Source of the DNA: Thermogemmatispora sp042408965
GTDB lineage: Bacteria; Chloroflexota; Ktedonobacteria; Ktedonobacterales; Ktedonobacteraceae
Length of the DNA: 64,000 nucleotides
Reading direction: 5' to 3'
NCBI GenBank assembly: GCA_042408965.1
Contig: JBHOQN010000156.1
Coordinates: 1-64,000 of the forward strand
Shown in pieces: positions 52,801 to 61,126 of this stretch. The notes below the pieces were generated by a model that did not search any database, was not told where the DNA came from, and worked only from the letters and a program-made list of their open reading frames with translations. Position 1 is the first letter of the stretch. The number at the start of each line of letters is the position of its first letter. The position numbers and the translations under genes were made by a program.

Positions 52801-53190
52801 GAGAAGCAGTATAGCGAGGCTGAACAGTGGCTGCTCCCGATGAAAGCCCTCTACCGCGGAGACTACTTGCGGTCGGTGTATAGCGACTGGTGTACTCTGC
52901 GTCGCGAAAAACTGCGCCAGGTCTACATCGATGCTCTGAGTAAACTGGCGCAGATCCTCTGGGAGCGACAGGACCTGGAGGCCTGCATTCAGGAGTGGCA
53001 GGCGGTCCTCGAGCTGGACGCCTGTCTGGAGGAAGCCCATCAGCAACTGGCGCTTTGCTATCTGCGCCAGGGGAAGCGCAGCAAGGCGTTGCGCCAGTAT
53101 CAGGAGTGTGCCCGCCTTCTGGAGGAGGAACTGGGAGTGAAGCCGGGAGCCGCCTTCCGCGCACTGTACCGGGAGATTGCTGATTCCTGA
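49897..53190 (+). CDS. STAND ATPase-TPR regulator with C-terminal SARP/BTAD domain
   Basis: A 1097-residue regulator. Residues ~45-330 are a MalT/LuxR-LAL-like ATPase with P-loop CAPAGYGKTTLLADLL near 53 and Walker B FVLVLDRCHEI near 150. Residues ~390-830 are helical TPR-type repeats. The last ~240 residues form a winged-helix DNA-binding domain (WRMLRTMELFFFLLDADKP, ILAALWPDELQEQALRSSIYYLRKI) and a bacterial transcriptional activator domain ending in QECARLLEEELGVKPGAAFRALY. In most SARP proteins the order is DNA-binding domain first. TAAGGAG precedes ATG 49897. It sits just upstream of the polyketide-type cluster and may be its activator. Confidence 0.9.
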   Translation: MWHGSCYGMSIPGAPPVILHRSSLIDMLREAILGIEQGADVSSPGKAVLVCAPAGYGKTTLLADLLQHLPLPSCWCALTAQCTDPLVLLKVLVTGIRRCFPAFGTRLSALLETSTLSEADVSRPCPTSTQATALIDALVTCLHEEIPEPFVLVLDRCHEISNAPDMKHLMMRLFKEMPSKCIVVIESRFHHLKSYQYIADVRQVTVIDYQHLRFSPAELCELAHLYGVAGLSESEAAGYDGWIMGILLGTRLGEVHRRALAQEGAVAHLQEEAHARSGTQALLTYLKEDVFKGVPHLLTFLKRAALLSEMTPALCRAVLDLPEAADYLAALEQQGLFVQSHPGEMESYYFCHPVVRRLLRDELRAQEPVVFARLQQRAVEVLCETAHSEQALEQALESRDHPFAAALILHLARSVSTQEQAVKLAHWIDALPVAIRADHPRLLLVRASTHLALGAYREALPLLDEAEAALTRSATGLETESESEPDGFAELVLARAAALFQAGKYEQARQICQDLLEKIAPDALHLRAQALQRMGTSACLLGRYGIGLKELQYSLELWKQTSDQRHIAQLHHLLANAYGLQGQQGLAAHHHSRALQSWEILRDEWGKVESLIGLGVTKQRQGDLVEAEAVLSEALKRARNDLRFHRGEAYALVSLGELYLEQQDYERALVSLEDGLHLAHRLDDHHLLQAAQRCLALVYLFMGDAQTARLLLTRAAEQQPENKATPYDRAMHHLVTGTVLLSEHLYQEARAHLSEALTTFQTTRLPREQLQALLRLGVCCWLEQERRAASQHLQEAGALAQRHRYHRLLECEVHFWPFLMDCSLDSPSLGEIKALLSPERSARLAPAVQPLPSSQLQVLAFGDPLVMLNGNPVTHWRMLRTMELFFFLLDADKPIHKERILAALWPDELQEQALRSSIYYLRKIMGKASVVYCADCYWLDLSACYGEHVYYDVSDFLERYEQARKLFSEKQYSEAEQWLLPMKALYRGDYLRSVYSDWCTLRREKLRQVYIDALSKLAQILWERQDLEACIQEWQAVLELDACLEEAHQQLALCYLRQGKRSKALRQYQECARLLEEELGVKPGAAFRALYREIADS

Positions 53191-53928
53191 GCCCGCCGGC
53201 TGCGGAAGTAAACTCGGGCCGGTCGGTTCTCTGGCGCTCTCCACCAGCTGGGCCCACCATTCTTCTTTCTAGTCGGGCTTCTCCGTTTCTGTTGCCCAGA
53301 GATGCCCGTCCGCCCATCCCGCTCACCTTTCTGCCTCGGCCCTGCCTCCCTGCTCTCTCAGCAAAGCTCATTCTATGAACCTGGTGCCTACTCAGTGCGA
53401 ATCGTCTGAGGACTGTCCGCTGTCCAAGGGTTAACAGCATTTGAAGTGCGCAGCCGTAAACTCATGGTTGAGATAGCTCAGAGAGGAAAGGAGAGGCCAT
53501 GAGGACCGCGTAGCCGATCCGAGCGCGGTTCTGGATGGGGACCTTTCCTTGTACTGTAGCCTTTTGATCTATGTCTATGCTCAGGCTTACCGACTCTACT
53601 AAAGCAGGTAGAACTGGATTTGAACGAGGAGAAGGTATTAAAAGATGTATATGTATCTGTCCATGCTCGTCAGCCTCTGGCTGACGAGCGGGCCCTATCC
53701 ATGGCCCTGAGCAGAGCCGGAGCAGCAGCGGGAGAGAGCGGCGCGACAGTCCTCTGGAAACCAGGCACCGATCTATGGAGAGGGACGTCCTGGGAGTCAC
53801 GGCGCCTCGTAGCCGTGCGGGTCCTTCCCTCATGTGGGGTGATCGCGCTTCCTTCGTTGGAGGACGCCTGGAGTAGGAACCTGTTCCCGCGGATTGTGTG
53901 AGCATACCTGCAAAGGAAGGCAAGAGAG
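53191..53928. other. Long gap between the regulator and the exporter gene
   Basis: This is the probable control region of the biosynthetic cluster. It contains a perfect 11-bp stem at 53665-53689. A frame at 53620-53901 starts with MNEEKVLKDVYVSVHARQPL after a GAGGAGAAGG stretch but has no family. No RNA gene was recognised. Confidence 0.4.
53665..53689. promoter_or_regulatory. 11-bp perfect stem upstream of the exporter
   Basis: GCTCGTCAGCC (53665-53675), loop TCT, GGCTGACGAGC (53679-53689). It lies 240 bp before the MMPL gene, away from any stop codon, so it is either a terminator of an unseen transcript, a leader structure or a protein-binding site. Confidence 0.5.
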
Positions 53929-56241
53929 ATGAACACTGGCCGAGAGATTATCCTGTATCGTGCACGCTGGATCATTATCATCTGCGTCATCCTCCTCCTT
54001 GGATTAGCAGCCGTCTATGGGGGAGGACTCTTTGGTGTTCTCAAGAGTGGGGGATTTGACGTGCCCGGCAGCGAATCCGTGCGCGCTCAGCAGCTATTGG
54101 ATACGTATCTGCGAGGCGCTGCGCCCGATGTGGTCGTCCTGATGCGGGCCAATGGTCTGAGGCCAACCGATCCCACATTCCAGCAGGCGGCGCAGGCCCT
54201 TCTGAGCGCACTCGAGCAACGTCAAGAGGTTGTGTCCGTCACCTCATACTATTCGACGCACAGCTCAAGCTTTCTCTCCAGGGATGGCACAGCAACCTTT
54301 GCCCTCATCCAGTTGGCTCACAGCGATGAATCACTCAAGGAAAAGGAGTATCAGAGCATCGCGCCTCTGCTGACTGCGCCCCCCCTTCAGCTCACGATCG
54401 GAGGCAACGTTCCCTTCAATATTGAGCTGAATGAGCAGATCAGCAAGGATCTGGAGTTTGCCGAAACGGTTACCTTCCCGATCGTTGCCTTGCTCCTGGT
54501 CGTGGTCTTCGGCAGCGTCATTGCCGCCTTGCTCCCCCTGGTGATTGGAGGCGTCACGATCATGGCAGCCTTTGCCCTGCTACGTCTGGCGGCCCAGGTG
54601 GTGGAGATCTCCATTTTTGCCATCAACGTCGTCACCATGCTCGGTCTTGGCCTCGCCATCGACTATTCTCTGCTGATCGTCACCCGTTTCCGCGAGGAGC
54701 TGGTGCGTTGCGCAGGGAACGTTCCTCAGGCTCTGCGCCAGACGCTACGCACGGCCGGAAGAGCTGTGCTCTTCTCGGGCTTGACGGTCAGTGTGAGCCT
54801 CCTGGGATTGCTGCTCTTCCCGGAGGTCTTTCTACGCAGCCTGGGGCTGGGAGCCATCCTTTCTGTGCTGCTGGCGCTCGCCGGGGCGCTGCTGCTCTTG
54901 CCGGCGCTCCTGGCTCTGCTGGGACAGCGCGTCAACTGGCTGGCACTGACTCGCGCGGCGCGCCGTCCTGGGACGGTGCGACTGGAGCGCGGAGGCTGGG
55001 CCCGCCTGGCGAATCTGGTGATGCGCCATCCTCTTCCGATCATGCTGGCGGTCGTGCTCCTGCTCCTGGTGCTGGGGGCGCCTTTCCTCGGCGTCTCTTT
55101 CTCCACGCCGGATGTGCGTGTTCTGCCAGCCAGCGCCTCTGCGCGCATCGTCTCTGACCAGCTCGCGCACGACTTTGCAAACCAGGGAAGCTCACAGGCG
55201 GTGATTGTTGTCACGACCACCCGAGACGCGCTCTCCGCAGAGAACCTGGCTCGACTCGATCGCTATGTCGAACAGCTGAAGCAGCTACCTGGTGTGGTGA
55301 GCGTTGAGAGCCTGGTGACCGTCGATCCCACACTGTCGCTGGCAGCGTATCAGCAGCTCTATCACTCGCTCTCGTCGCATCCGCAGCTGGCCGCGCTGGT
55401 GCAGCAACTTGCCAACGGGCCGTATACGAAGGTCACAGTTTCCATGCGCTACGCAGATCTGTCAGCGGACGCCATGCAACTGGTCGCCCGGATACGTGCA
55501 CTCACGCCACCCCAGGGCATGACGGCGCTTGTTGGCGGCGCCACTGCGCATCAGAGCGACCTCTTTGCCAACCTGCGAGCGACGATTCCCGCTGCTCTCG
55601 CCGTGCTCGCCATTGCCATTTTTATACTGTTATTCCTGATGACTGGATCGCTGCTCGTACCATTAAAAGCGATCCTGATGAATCTCTTATCGCTCACGGC
55701 TACCTTTGGAGCACTGGTCTGGATCTTCCAGCAAGGGCATTTCCAGGATCTGCTGCGTTTCCAATCGCTGGGCAGCATTGATGGCACACAGCCTGTCCTC
55801 ATCTTTGCCATCGCCTTTGGCCTCTCAATGGACTACGAGGTGTTTTTGCTCAGCCGTATCAAAGAAGAATACGATGCCAGCGGAGACAACCAGTATGCCG
55901 TCTCACTGGGCTTGCAGCGAACGGGAGCATTGATCACCAGCGCGGCGCTGCTGCTGGCGGTAGTGCTGGGAGCCTTCTCGACCTCGCAGATCATCTTTAT
56001 CAAAGAAATTGGCGTCGGCCTGGCGATTGCGGTACTGATGGACGCCAGCGTGATCCGCGTACTGCTGGTACCAGCGACCATGCGTCTGCTGGGCTCGCTC
56101 AACTGGTGGGCGCCGCGACCGCTGCAGGCGCTCTGGCGGCGCATAGGGCTCAGTGAGTCGCCAGAGGAGCCAGCGGGGCGACGTGGTGCCGAGCGGTGGG
56201 ATGTTGTGACTTCTGGCAAGGAGCAGCCACGCAGAACATGA
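53929..56241 (+). CDS. MMPL-family RND exporter
   Basis: A 770-residue membrane transporter with two repeats of one helix, a ~140-residue outer domain and a bundle of five helices. Proton-relay Asp residues are in helix 4 of each half (GLGLAIDYSLLIVTRF near 242; FAIAFGLSMDYEVFLLSRIKEEYD near 627). The size and topology match MmpL/ActII-3-like exporters of lipids and polyketides. AAAGGAAGG precedes ATG 53929. It heads the cluster of fatty-acid/polyketide genes on the same strand and probably exports or places the product in the envelope. Confidence 0.92.
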   Translation: MNTGREIILYRARWIIIICVILLLGLAAVYGGGLFGVLKSGGFDVPGSESVRAQQLLDTYLRGAAPDVVVLMRANGLRPTDPTFQQAAQALLSALEQRQEVVSVTSYYSTHSSSFLSRDGTATFALIQLAHSDESLKEKEYQSIAPLLTAPPLQLTIGGNVPFNIELNEQISKDLEFAETVTFPIVALLLVVVFGSVIAALLPLVIGGVTIMAAFALLRLAAQVVEISIFAINVVTMLGLGLAIDYSLLIVTRFREELVRCAGNVPQALRQTLRTAGRAVLFSGLTVSVSLLGLLLFPEVFLRSLGLGAILSVLLALAGALLLLPALLALLGQRVNWLALTRAARRPGTVRLERGGWARLANLVMRHPLPIMLAVVLLLLVLGAPFLGVSFSTPDVRVLPASASARIVSDQLAHDFANQGSSQAVIVVTTTRDALSAENLARLDRYVEQLKQLPGVVSVESLVTVDPTLSLAAYQQLYHSLSSHPQLAALVQQLANGPYTKVTVSMRYADLSADAMQLVARIRALTPPQGMTALVGGATAHQSDLFANLRATIPAALAVLAIAIFILLFLMTGSLLVPLKAILMNLLSLTATFGALVWIFQQGHFQDLLRFQSLGSIDGTQPVLIFAIAFGLSMDYEVFLLSRIKEEYDASGDNQYAVSLGLQRTGALITSAALLLAVVLGAFSTSQIIFIKEIGVGLAIAVLMDASVIRVLLVPATMRLLGSLNWWAPRPLQALWRRIGLSESPEEPAGRRGAERWDVVTSGKEQPRRT

Positions 56242-56332
56242 GGTGGAGGCTGCTGCATGGCTCAGCGGAGGGGAAGGAACACTTCTGTCCAGGTGATGGT
56301 CTTCTCTGGCGAAGAGGAAGGGTGAGATATTC

Positions 56333-57106
56333 ATGACATTACAACAGCGTGTTGCGCTTGTCACTGGAGCCTCACGCGGGATTGGCCGGGCTATTGCCCT
56401 GGCCCTGGCTCGTGAGGGGGCGACTGTAGTAGTCAATTATTGTGCGAGCGAAGCCCAGGCGCAGCAGGTCGTGGAGGAGATTGAGCAGATAGGTGGCCGG
56501 GCCATCGCGTTACGTGCTGATGTCGCCCACTATGACCAGGTCGTGGCCATGGTGGAGCAGATCCTCAGCCGGCTTGGAGATTTACATATCCTGATCAATA
56601 ACGCGGGGATCAGCCGTGACAGGCTGATCTACCATATGGAGCCAGGAGACTGGCTGGAAGTCATGAAGACGAACTTCGGGGGCGTCTTCAACTGCACCAG
56701 GGCTGTGCTGCCCCACTTCATGGAGCAGCGGGAGGGGGTCATTGTCAACGTTTCCTCGGTCATGGGAGAGCGAGGCTGGATCGGAGAGGCGAACTACGCC
56801 GCCTCCAAAGGCGCCATCAATGCCTTCACGCGCTGTTGCGCTCTCGAACTGGCGCGCTTCAACATCCGTGTCAACGCTGTACTGCCAGGCTTCTGTCCGA
56901 CTGATCTCACCGCGGAGCTGGTGGCGAGAGAGGGCGGCAGAGGCATTCTCAAGCAGTTGCCGACGCATACATTTGCCCAGCCAGAGGAGATTGCCAACGT
57001 TGTCGCCTTCCTCGCTGGCCCGCAGAGCCAGTATATGCTCGGCATGCTTATTCCCGTTGATGGAGGAGCCAGCATGGTTCTGGGGCTGGGCTCTCCACGT
57101 TCCTGA
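56333..57106 (+). CDS. 3-oxoacyl-ACP reductase (FabG-like SDR)
   Basis: A 257-residue NADPH-dependent ketoreductase. The cofactor motif TGASRGIGRA is at residue ~11, NNAG near 88, the catalytic set Ser in NVSSVMGERG near 139 and Tyr/Lys in NYAASKGAI near 155, and the C-terminus ends in VDGGASMVLG. It would reduce the 3-keto group of ACP-bound chains made by the ketosynthases downstream. GAGGAAGGGTGAG precedes ATG 56333. It lies 91 bp after the exporter gene and 52 bp before the ACP gene. Confidence 0.9.
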   Translation: MTLQQRVALVTGASRGIGRAIALALAREGATVVVNYCASEAQAQQVVEEIEQIGGRAIALRADVAHYDQVVAMVEQILSRLGDLHILINNAGISRDRLIYHMEPGDWLEVMKTNFGGVFNCTRAVLPHFMEQREGVIVNVSSVMGERGWIGEANYAASKGAINAFTRCCALELARFNIRVNAVLPGFCPTDLTAELVAREGGRGILKQLPTHTFAQPEEIANVVAFLAGPQSQYMLGMLIPVDGGASMVLGLGSPRS

Positions 57107-57158
57107 TAGCAGAACTGGCATCGCCAGTTCTTCAAAGTAGATAAGGAGGAGCGCATCT

Positions 57159-57554
57159 ATGCTGCGTGATACTACTGCTCAGATGGTGAAAGAGGTCCTG
57201 GTCGAGGCGCTTGGCGTGGACGAAGAGGAGGTTACGCCTGAGGCCACTCTGCTCGGAGACCTTGGGGCAGAATCCATCGATCTGCTGGACATCTTATTTC
57301 GCCTGGAGCGCAAATCGGGCATCAAGTTTCAGGCTGCCGACATTGCTGCGCGTATTCAGGGCGGCATTCCCGATGAGGAGTTTGGTGATGAGCAAGGCTT
57401 CGTGAGCGCAGTCGGCCTGGCCCAGTTGAAAAAGGTCATGCCTCAGATCGATACGGAGGCCCTGGCCGGCAGGCTCGAGGCCAGGGACGTGCTGGGCCTC
57501 TTCACTGTTGACAACCTGGTAGAGATGTACTATGAGGCGGCTGTTCCTCGCTAG
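57159..57554 (+). CDS. Long acyl carrier protein
   Basis: A 131-residue carrier protein. The phosphopantetheine site is LGAESIDLLDI with Ser 39 (ESI in place of DSL), preceded by TPEATLLGDL. A typical ACP is ~80 residues; here ~45 residues are inserted after helix 2 (RIQGGIPDEEFGDEQGFVSA...) before the last helices LFTVDNLVEMYYEAA. Long ACPs with such inserts are found in some specialised fatty-acid clusters. TAAGGAGGAG precedes ATG 57159. It is the only carrier protein gene in the window and should serve all ketosynthases here. Confidence 0.88.
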   Translation: MLRDTTAQMVKEVLVEALGVDEEEVTPEATLLGDLGAESIDLLDILFRLERKSGIKFQAADIAARIQGGIPDEEFGDEQGFVSAVGLAQLKKVMPQIDTEALAGRLEARDVLGLFTVDNLVEMYYEAAVPR

Positions 57555-57676
57555 GATTCACTGTCTGCCTTGCCTGTATGATGTGCTCCCCTGGTGTGGC
57601 AAGCCACGCCAGGGTGGGCCCTCCGGCGACAGCATTGAGCGGCCTGTTCTCGCTGCTGGAAAGGGAAGTATATATC

Positions 57677-58114
57677 ATGCGTTTCTACCTTCTGGATCGT
57701 ATTGTGGCATACAATCAATGGAAGTCAATTCATGCGCAGAAACTCATATCACGCAACGAACCCTTCCTTGAGGGGGAGATCTTCCCGTCCGCGCTTGTGC
57801 TGGAGGCTCTCTGTCAGGCCGGTTCGTGGTTACTCCTCCTCTCCAGCGATCTCCGTCAGCGCGCCGCCTTGCTCTCTATTGGCTCCGTAGGCTATTTACG
57901 CGATGTTGCGGTGGGAGCGGTGCTGGAGATCGAGGGCCAGGTGGAAAGCGTGAGCGCTGAAACGGCCGTGTTCTCTGGCAGGGTGCTGGTAGGAGCTGAG
58001 CCGGTGCTTGAAGCCCGGGAGATCATGTGTGTCCTGCGAGAGGCTCAGGACCTGGAAGATGCTGCGGATACCATGCTGATGAAGCGCTTGCTGCTCCGGG
58101 AGGGCTACCAATGA
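57677..58114 (+). CDS. Degenerate FabZ-like hot-dog protein
   Basis: A 145-residue hot-dog-fold protein related to 3-hydroxyacyl-ACP dehydratases. The expected GHFPGxPIxPGVLxxE region appears shortened to NEPFLEGEIFPSALVLEALCQAG: the catalytic His position holds Glu and the Pro-Gly turn is missing, while the acidic residue of the helix remains. It may therefore be a non-catalytic partner of the intact dehydratase at 59414, or have another role such as chain binding. GGAAAGGGAAG precedes ATG 57677; its stop overlaps the next ATG by four bases. Confidence 0.75.
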   Translation: MRFYLLDRIVAYNQWKSIHAQKLISRNEPFLEGEIFPSALVLEALCQAGSWLLLLSSDLRQRAALLSIGSVGYLRDVAVGAVLEIEGQVESVSAETAVFSGRVLVGAEPVLEAREIMCVLREAQDLEDAADTMLMKRLLLREGYQ

Positions 58115-59385
58115 GCAGGCGAGTTGCCATTACGGGATTGGGGGCGGTGACCCCCGTGGGGAATAGCGCCCGTGCCACCTGGGATGCGCTGGTGGAGGGA
58201 CGTAGCGGTATTGGAGAGATCACCACTTTTCCTGCTCACAGCCTGCCTGTCCACATCGCCGGTCTGGTCAAGGATTTCGATGAACGTTCCTATCTGCCAC
58301 ATGCTTCCTTGAGGAGGCATCTCTCGCGGGGAGCGAAATTCGGCGTGGCGGCTTTTCTACAGGCCCTCGGAGATGCGGGTCCTGGTCTGCAGGAATACTA
58401 TGCGCCCGCGGAGCGTGGCATTGCTGTTGGCTGCGGTGTCTGCTGGCCCGATGTACAGAGCATCGCGGACATGTTTGATACAATCGTGGCCAGCAACCGT
58501 CAGCGTTATCCAGCCTATGCTCCCCGGGATGTGCTGATCCAGTCACACAACGCAGGTATGGCTGTGATGAGCCAGATCGGTAATTGCCAGGGACCACTGA
58601 TCAGCATCAGCATGGCCTGTGCTGCCTCATCCTACGCGCTGGGCGAAGCGCTGCGTCGCCTTCAGGAGGGGGAAGTCAGAATGATCATCGCTGGCGGCTA
58701 TGACGCCATGACCTCGCTGATCGATGTGCTGGGCTTCTCCCTGGTCGGGGCACTGACCACCGACTTCGCCGCAGAGCCGCAGCGAGCATCGCGCCCCTTT
58801 GATCGCCAGCGCAGCGGTTTCGTGCTTGGCGAGGGAGCGGTGATGATGGTGTTGGAAGATTGGGAGAGCGCCAGGGAGCGTGGTGCCACCATTTACGCTG
58901 AGCTGGCGGGCTACGGCTCGAGCATGAACGCCTATCGCATCACCGACTCACCTCCCGATGGAGATGGAGCCATTCAGGCCATAGAGCGCGCCCTTCAGGA
59001 TGCTGGTCTGGAGCCGCAGGACATTGACTATGTGGCCGCGCATGGGACGAGTACGCCGGGCAACGACCTCAGCGAGACCGTGGCCCTGAAGGCGGTCTTC
59101 GGCGAGCATGCCTATCGACTGGCCATCAGCTCACCAAAATCGATGACTGGTCATCTGACCAGCGCCGCCGGAGCTCTCAATCTGTTGGTGGCCATCTATG
59201 CGCTGCGCGAACAGAGAGTTCCCCCGACGATCAACTATGAGCATCCTGATCCGAGGCTTGACCTGGATTATGTGCCAGTCCACTCTCGTGCCCGCAGGGT
59301 CCGGGCCGCCATGGCGAACGCCTTCGCCTTTGGAGGCACGAACGCCGTGCTGATCGCGCGTGAGGCCAGATCCTATCACCGCTGA
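58111..59385 (+). CDS. Beta-ketoacyl-ACP synthase (KAS II type)
   Basis: A 424-residue elongating ketosynthase. The active-site Cys 170 lies in ISMACAASSYALGEA, with His 311 in AAHGTSTPGND and His 348 in KSMTGHLTSAAGALN, the full Cys-His-His triad. The terminal FAFGGTNAVLI is present. It condenses malonyl-ACP with the growing chain. It is translationally coupled (ATGA) to the hot-dog gene before it. The Cys-less homologue at 59821 is the natural candidate for its chain-length-factor-like partner. Confidence 0.92.
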   Translation: MSRRVAITGLGAVTPVGNSARATWDALVEGRSGIGEITTFPAHSLPVHIAGLVKDFDERSYLPHASLRRHLSRGAKFGVAAFLQALGDAGPGLQEYYAPAERGIAVGCGVCWPDVQSIADMFDTIVASNRQRYPAYAPRDVLIQSHNAGMAVMSQIGNCQGPLISISMACAASSYALGEALRRLQEGEVRMIIAGGYDAMTSLIDVLGFSLVGALTTDFAAEPQRASRPFDRQRSGFVLGEGAVMMVLEDWESARERGATIYAELAGYGSSMNAYRITDSPPDGDGAIQAIERALQDAGLEPQDIDYVAAHGTSTPGNDLSETVALKAVFGEHAYRLAISSPKSMTGHLTSAAGALNLLVAIYALREQRVPPTINYEHPDPRLDLDYVPVHSRARRVRAAMANAFAFGGTNAVLIAREARSYHR

Positions 59386-59413
59386 TTCAGACGAGGAAGG
59401 AGAGAGCCGAGCC

Positions 59414-59797
59414 ATGACGTTCTGGCATGGTATGGAGGCGATCGCAGAGCTGGAGGGGGGTCAGCGGGCACGATCCTGGCTGAACGTTCCACAGTCGCTT
59501 GATGTCTTTAGCACCCACTTTGCGCGCTTTCCCGTGCTGCCAGGGGTGCTCCTCCTGGAGTGCCTCAGTCAGCTGGGTGCCGCATTGCTGGCGCAGACGG
59601 ATCGCCCCTGGCGCCTGCGCTCCGTCTCCCGGGTACGCTTTCGCCATTTTGTATTGCCCGGCAGTCGACTGGAGGTGGAGGTGGTGGTGAGCCAGCAAGA
59701 GAGCAGCAGGGTGCTGCTGCGTGGCCTGATTCACGTCGAAGGGCGCGTGGTGGTAACCGTCGGCCAGCTCGAGTTCGCCCCTGAGGAGCCCGTCTGA
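59414..59797 (+). CDS. 3-hydroxyacyl-ACP dehydratase (FabZ/FabA-like)
   Basis: A 127-residue hot-dog protein with the active region STHFARFPVLPGVLLLECLSQ: His near residue 36 and Glu near 50 are in the positions of the FabZ catalytic pair. It should dehydrate the 3-hydroxyacyl-ACP formed by the ketoreductase, leaving double bonds in the chain because no enoyl reductase is seen in the cluster. AGGAAGGAGAG lies upstream of ATG 59414. It lies between two ketosynthase-type genes, 28 and 23 bp away. Confidence 0.85.
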   Translation: MTFWHGMEAIAELEGGQRARSWLNVPQSLDVFSTHFARFPVLPGVLLLECLSQLGAALLAQTDRPWRLRSVSRVRFRHFVLPGSRLEVEVVVSQQESSRVLLRGLIHVEGRVVVTVGQLEFAPEEPV

Positions 59798-59820
59798 GAT
59801 AGGGCAACGGAGGGTCTTAC

Positions 59821-61107
59821 ATGAGACGAGTTGTGATTACCGGCCTGGGGCTGATTACCCCGCTGGGGATAGGGACTGCCGCGACCTGGCAGGGCCTCAT
59901 CGAGGGCAGAAGCGCCCTGGCACCCCTTCCATCGCTAGATGCCGCGACCTGGCGTACACGCCTGGCAGGCGAGGTCAAAGGCTTTGACGCGCGGTCCTTT
60001 GTGAAGAACCGCCGCAGTCTGCGTTTGATGATGCGCAGCGATCAGTTCGCCTTCGCTGCTGCCTCCCTGGCGCTGGCTGATGCCGGTCTGGCGCCTCCGC
60101 AATTAGATCCCGACCGCACAGGGATCTTTCTTGGAAGTAACAAAGACGTTTGTGATCCCGATCACTTCCGTGAGCCGGCTCTCGCAGCGCGGGACGAAAA
60201 CGGCCAGGTTGACCCGGCGCGCTTCGCGCGCCTGGCGTACGAGAAAGTCTATCCGCTGGTCTTCGTAGAGGGCCTGCCGGCCTCTTCGCTCTTCTTTCTT
60301 TCAGAGGAGTATCATCTGCAGGGGGTCAACGGGTTCTTTATCGGAACGGCGGACGCCAGTGCTGTCGCCATCGGGCGGGCCTTTCGGGCCATCCGTCGCG
60401 GTGAGGCGGATCTCACGCTCGCCGGTGGCTGCGATGCTCCCCTGACCTGGCTTCATCTGAGCAAGCTGGAGGCCCTGACCGTCATGACGTCGCGCAACGA
60501 TCTGGGGGCCGCTGCGTACTGTCCCTACGACCGCCGGCGCAGCGGTTGTCTCCTGGGAGAGGGAGGGGCCCTGCTCGTTCTGGAAGAATACGCGGCGGCG
60601 CGGCGGCGGGGAGCCCGTATCTACGCGGAGATTGTGGGGTTCGGCTCAGGCAATGACGCCTATAGCATCGTTGCACCTCATCCCGAGGGACGCGGGCTGC
60701 AGATCGCGATCCAGGCGGCGCTGCGCGAGGCGGCCTCTTCTCCCTCAGCTGTCGATGTTGTCATGACGCATGGCAGTGGCACACGCGATGGTGATCCCAG
60801 TGAGGTGGCTGCCCTGCGCGCAGCATTTGCCGCCAGTCCTGCACCGCCGCGCGCGAGCTGCACAAAACCTGCCACGGGCCACCTTGTCGCCGCCGCGGGA
60901 GCGCTGAACACGGCGATTACCGCCCTGACGGTCTACCACCAGATCGTGCCACCACTTCTGCACCTGGAGGATGTGGAGCCACAATGCCGCTGGAACTGGA
61001 TAGGCTCCGAGGCCTGCCCGCTGCCCATCGTCACCGCTCTCGCGCTTGCCAGGGGCCTGGAAGGACATAACGTAGCTCTGGTTGTCAAGGCATCGCCTCA
61101 GGAGTAA
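59821..61107 (+). CDS. Ketosynthase homologue lacking the active-site cysteine (CLF-like)
   Basis: A 428-residue KAS II-fold protein. At the nucleophile position the sequence is IGTADASAVAIGRA, so Asp 178 replaces Cys, while the two His motifs remain (MTHGSGTRDGD and KPATGHLVAAAGALN). This is the pattern of chain-length factors (KS beta) that pair with an active ketosynthase and set chain length; classical ones usually have Gln at this place. It could also be a decarboxylase/priming KS. ATG 59821 follows GGAGGG. Its likely partner is the KS at 58111. Confidence 0.88.
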   Translation: MRRVVITGLGLITPLGIGTAATWQGLIEGRSALAPLPSLDAATWRTRLAGEVKGFDARSFVKNRRSLRLMMRSDQFAFAAASLALADAGLAPPQLDPDRTGIFLGSNKDVCDPDHFREPALAARDENGQVDPARFARLAYEKVYPLVFVEGLPASSLFFLSEEYHLQGVNGFFIGTADASAVAIGRAFRAIRRGEADLTLAGGCDAPLTWLHLSKLEALTVMTSRNDLGAAAYCPYDRRRSGCLLGEGGALLVLEEYAAARRRGARIYAEIVGFGSGNDAYSIVAPHPEGRGLQIAIQAALREAASSPSAVDVVMTHGSGTRDGDPSEVAALRAAFAASPAPPRASCTKPATGHLVAAAGALNTAITALTVYHQIVPPLLHLEDVEPQCRWNWIGSEACPLPIVTALALARGLEGHNVALVVKASPQE

Positions 61108-61126
61108 TAGAGAGGAAGATCATTCT

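Noticed and set aside
53600..53640. tRNA-like GTTCAAATC string (minus strand)
   Set aside because: The flanking bases cannot form a T-arm or acceptor stem, so no tRNA is present.
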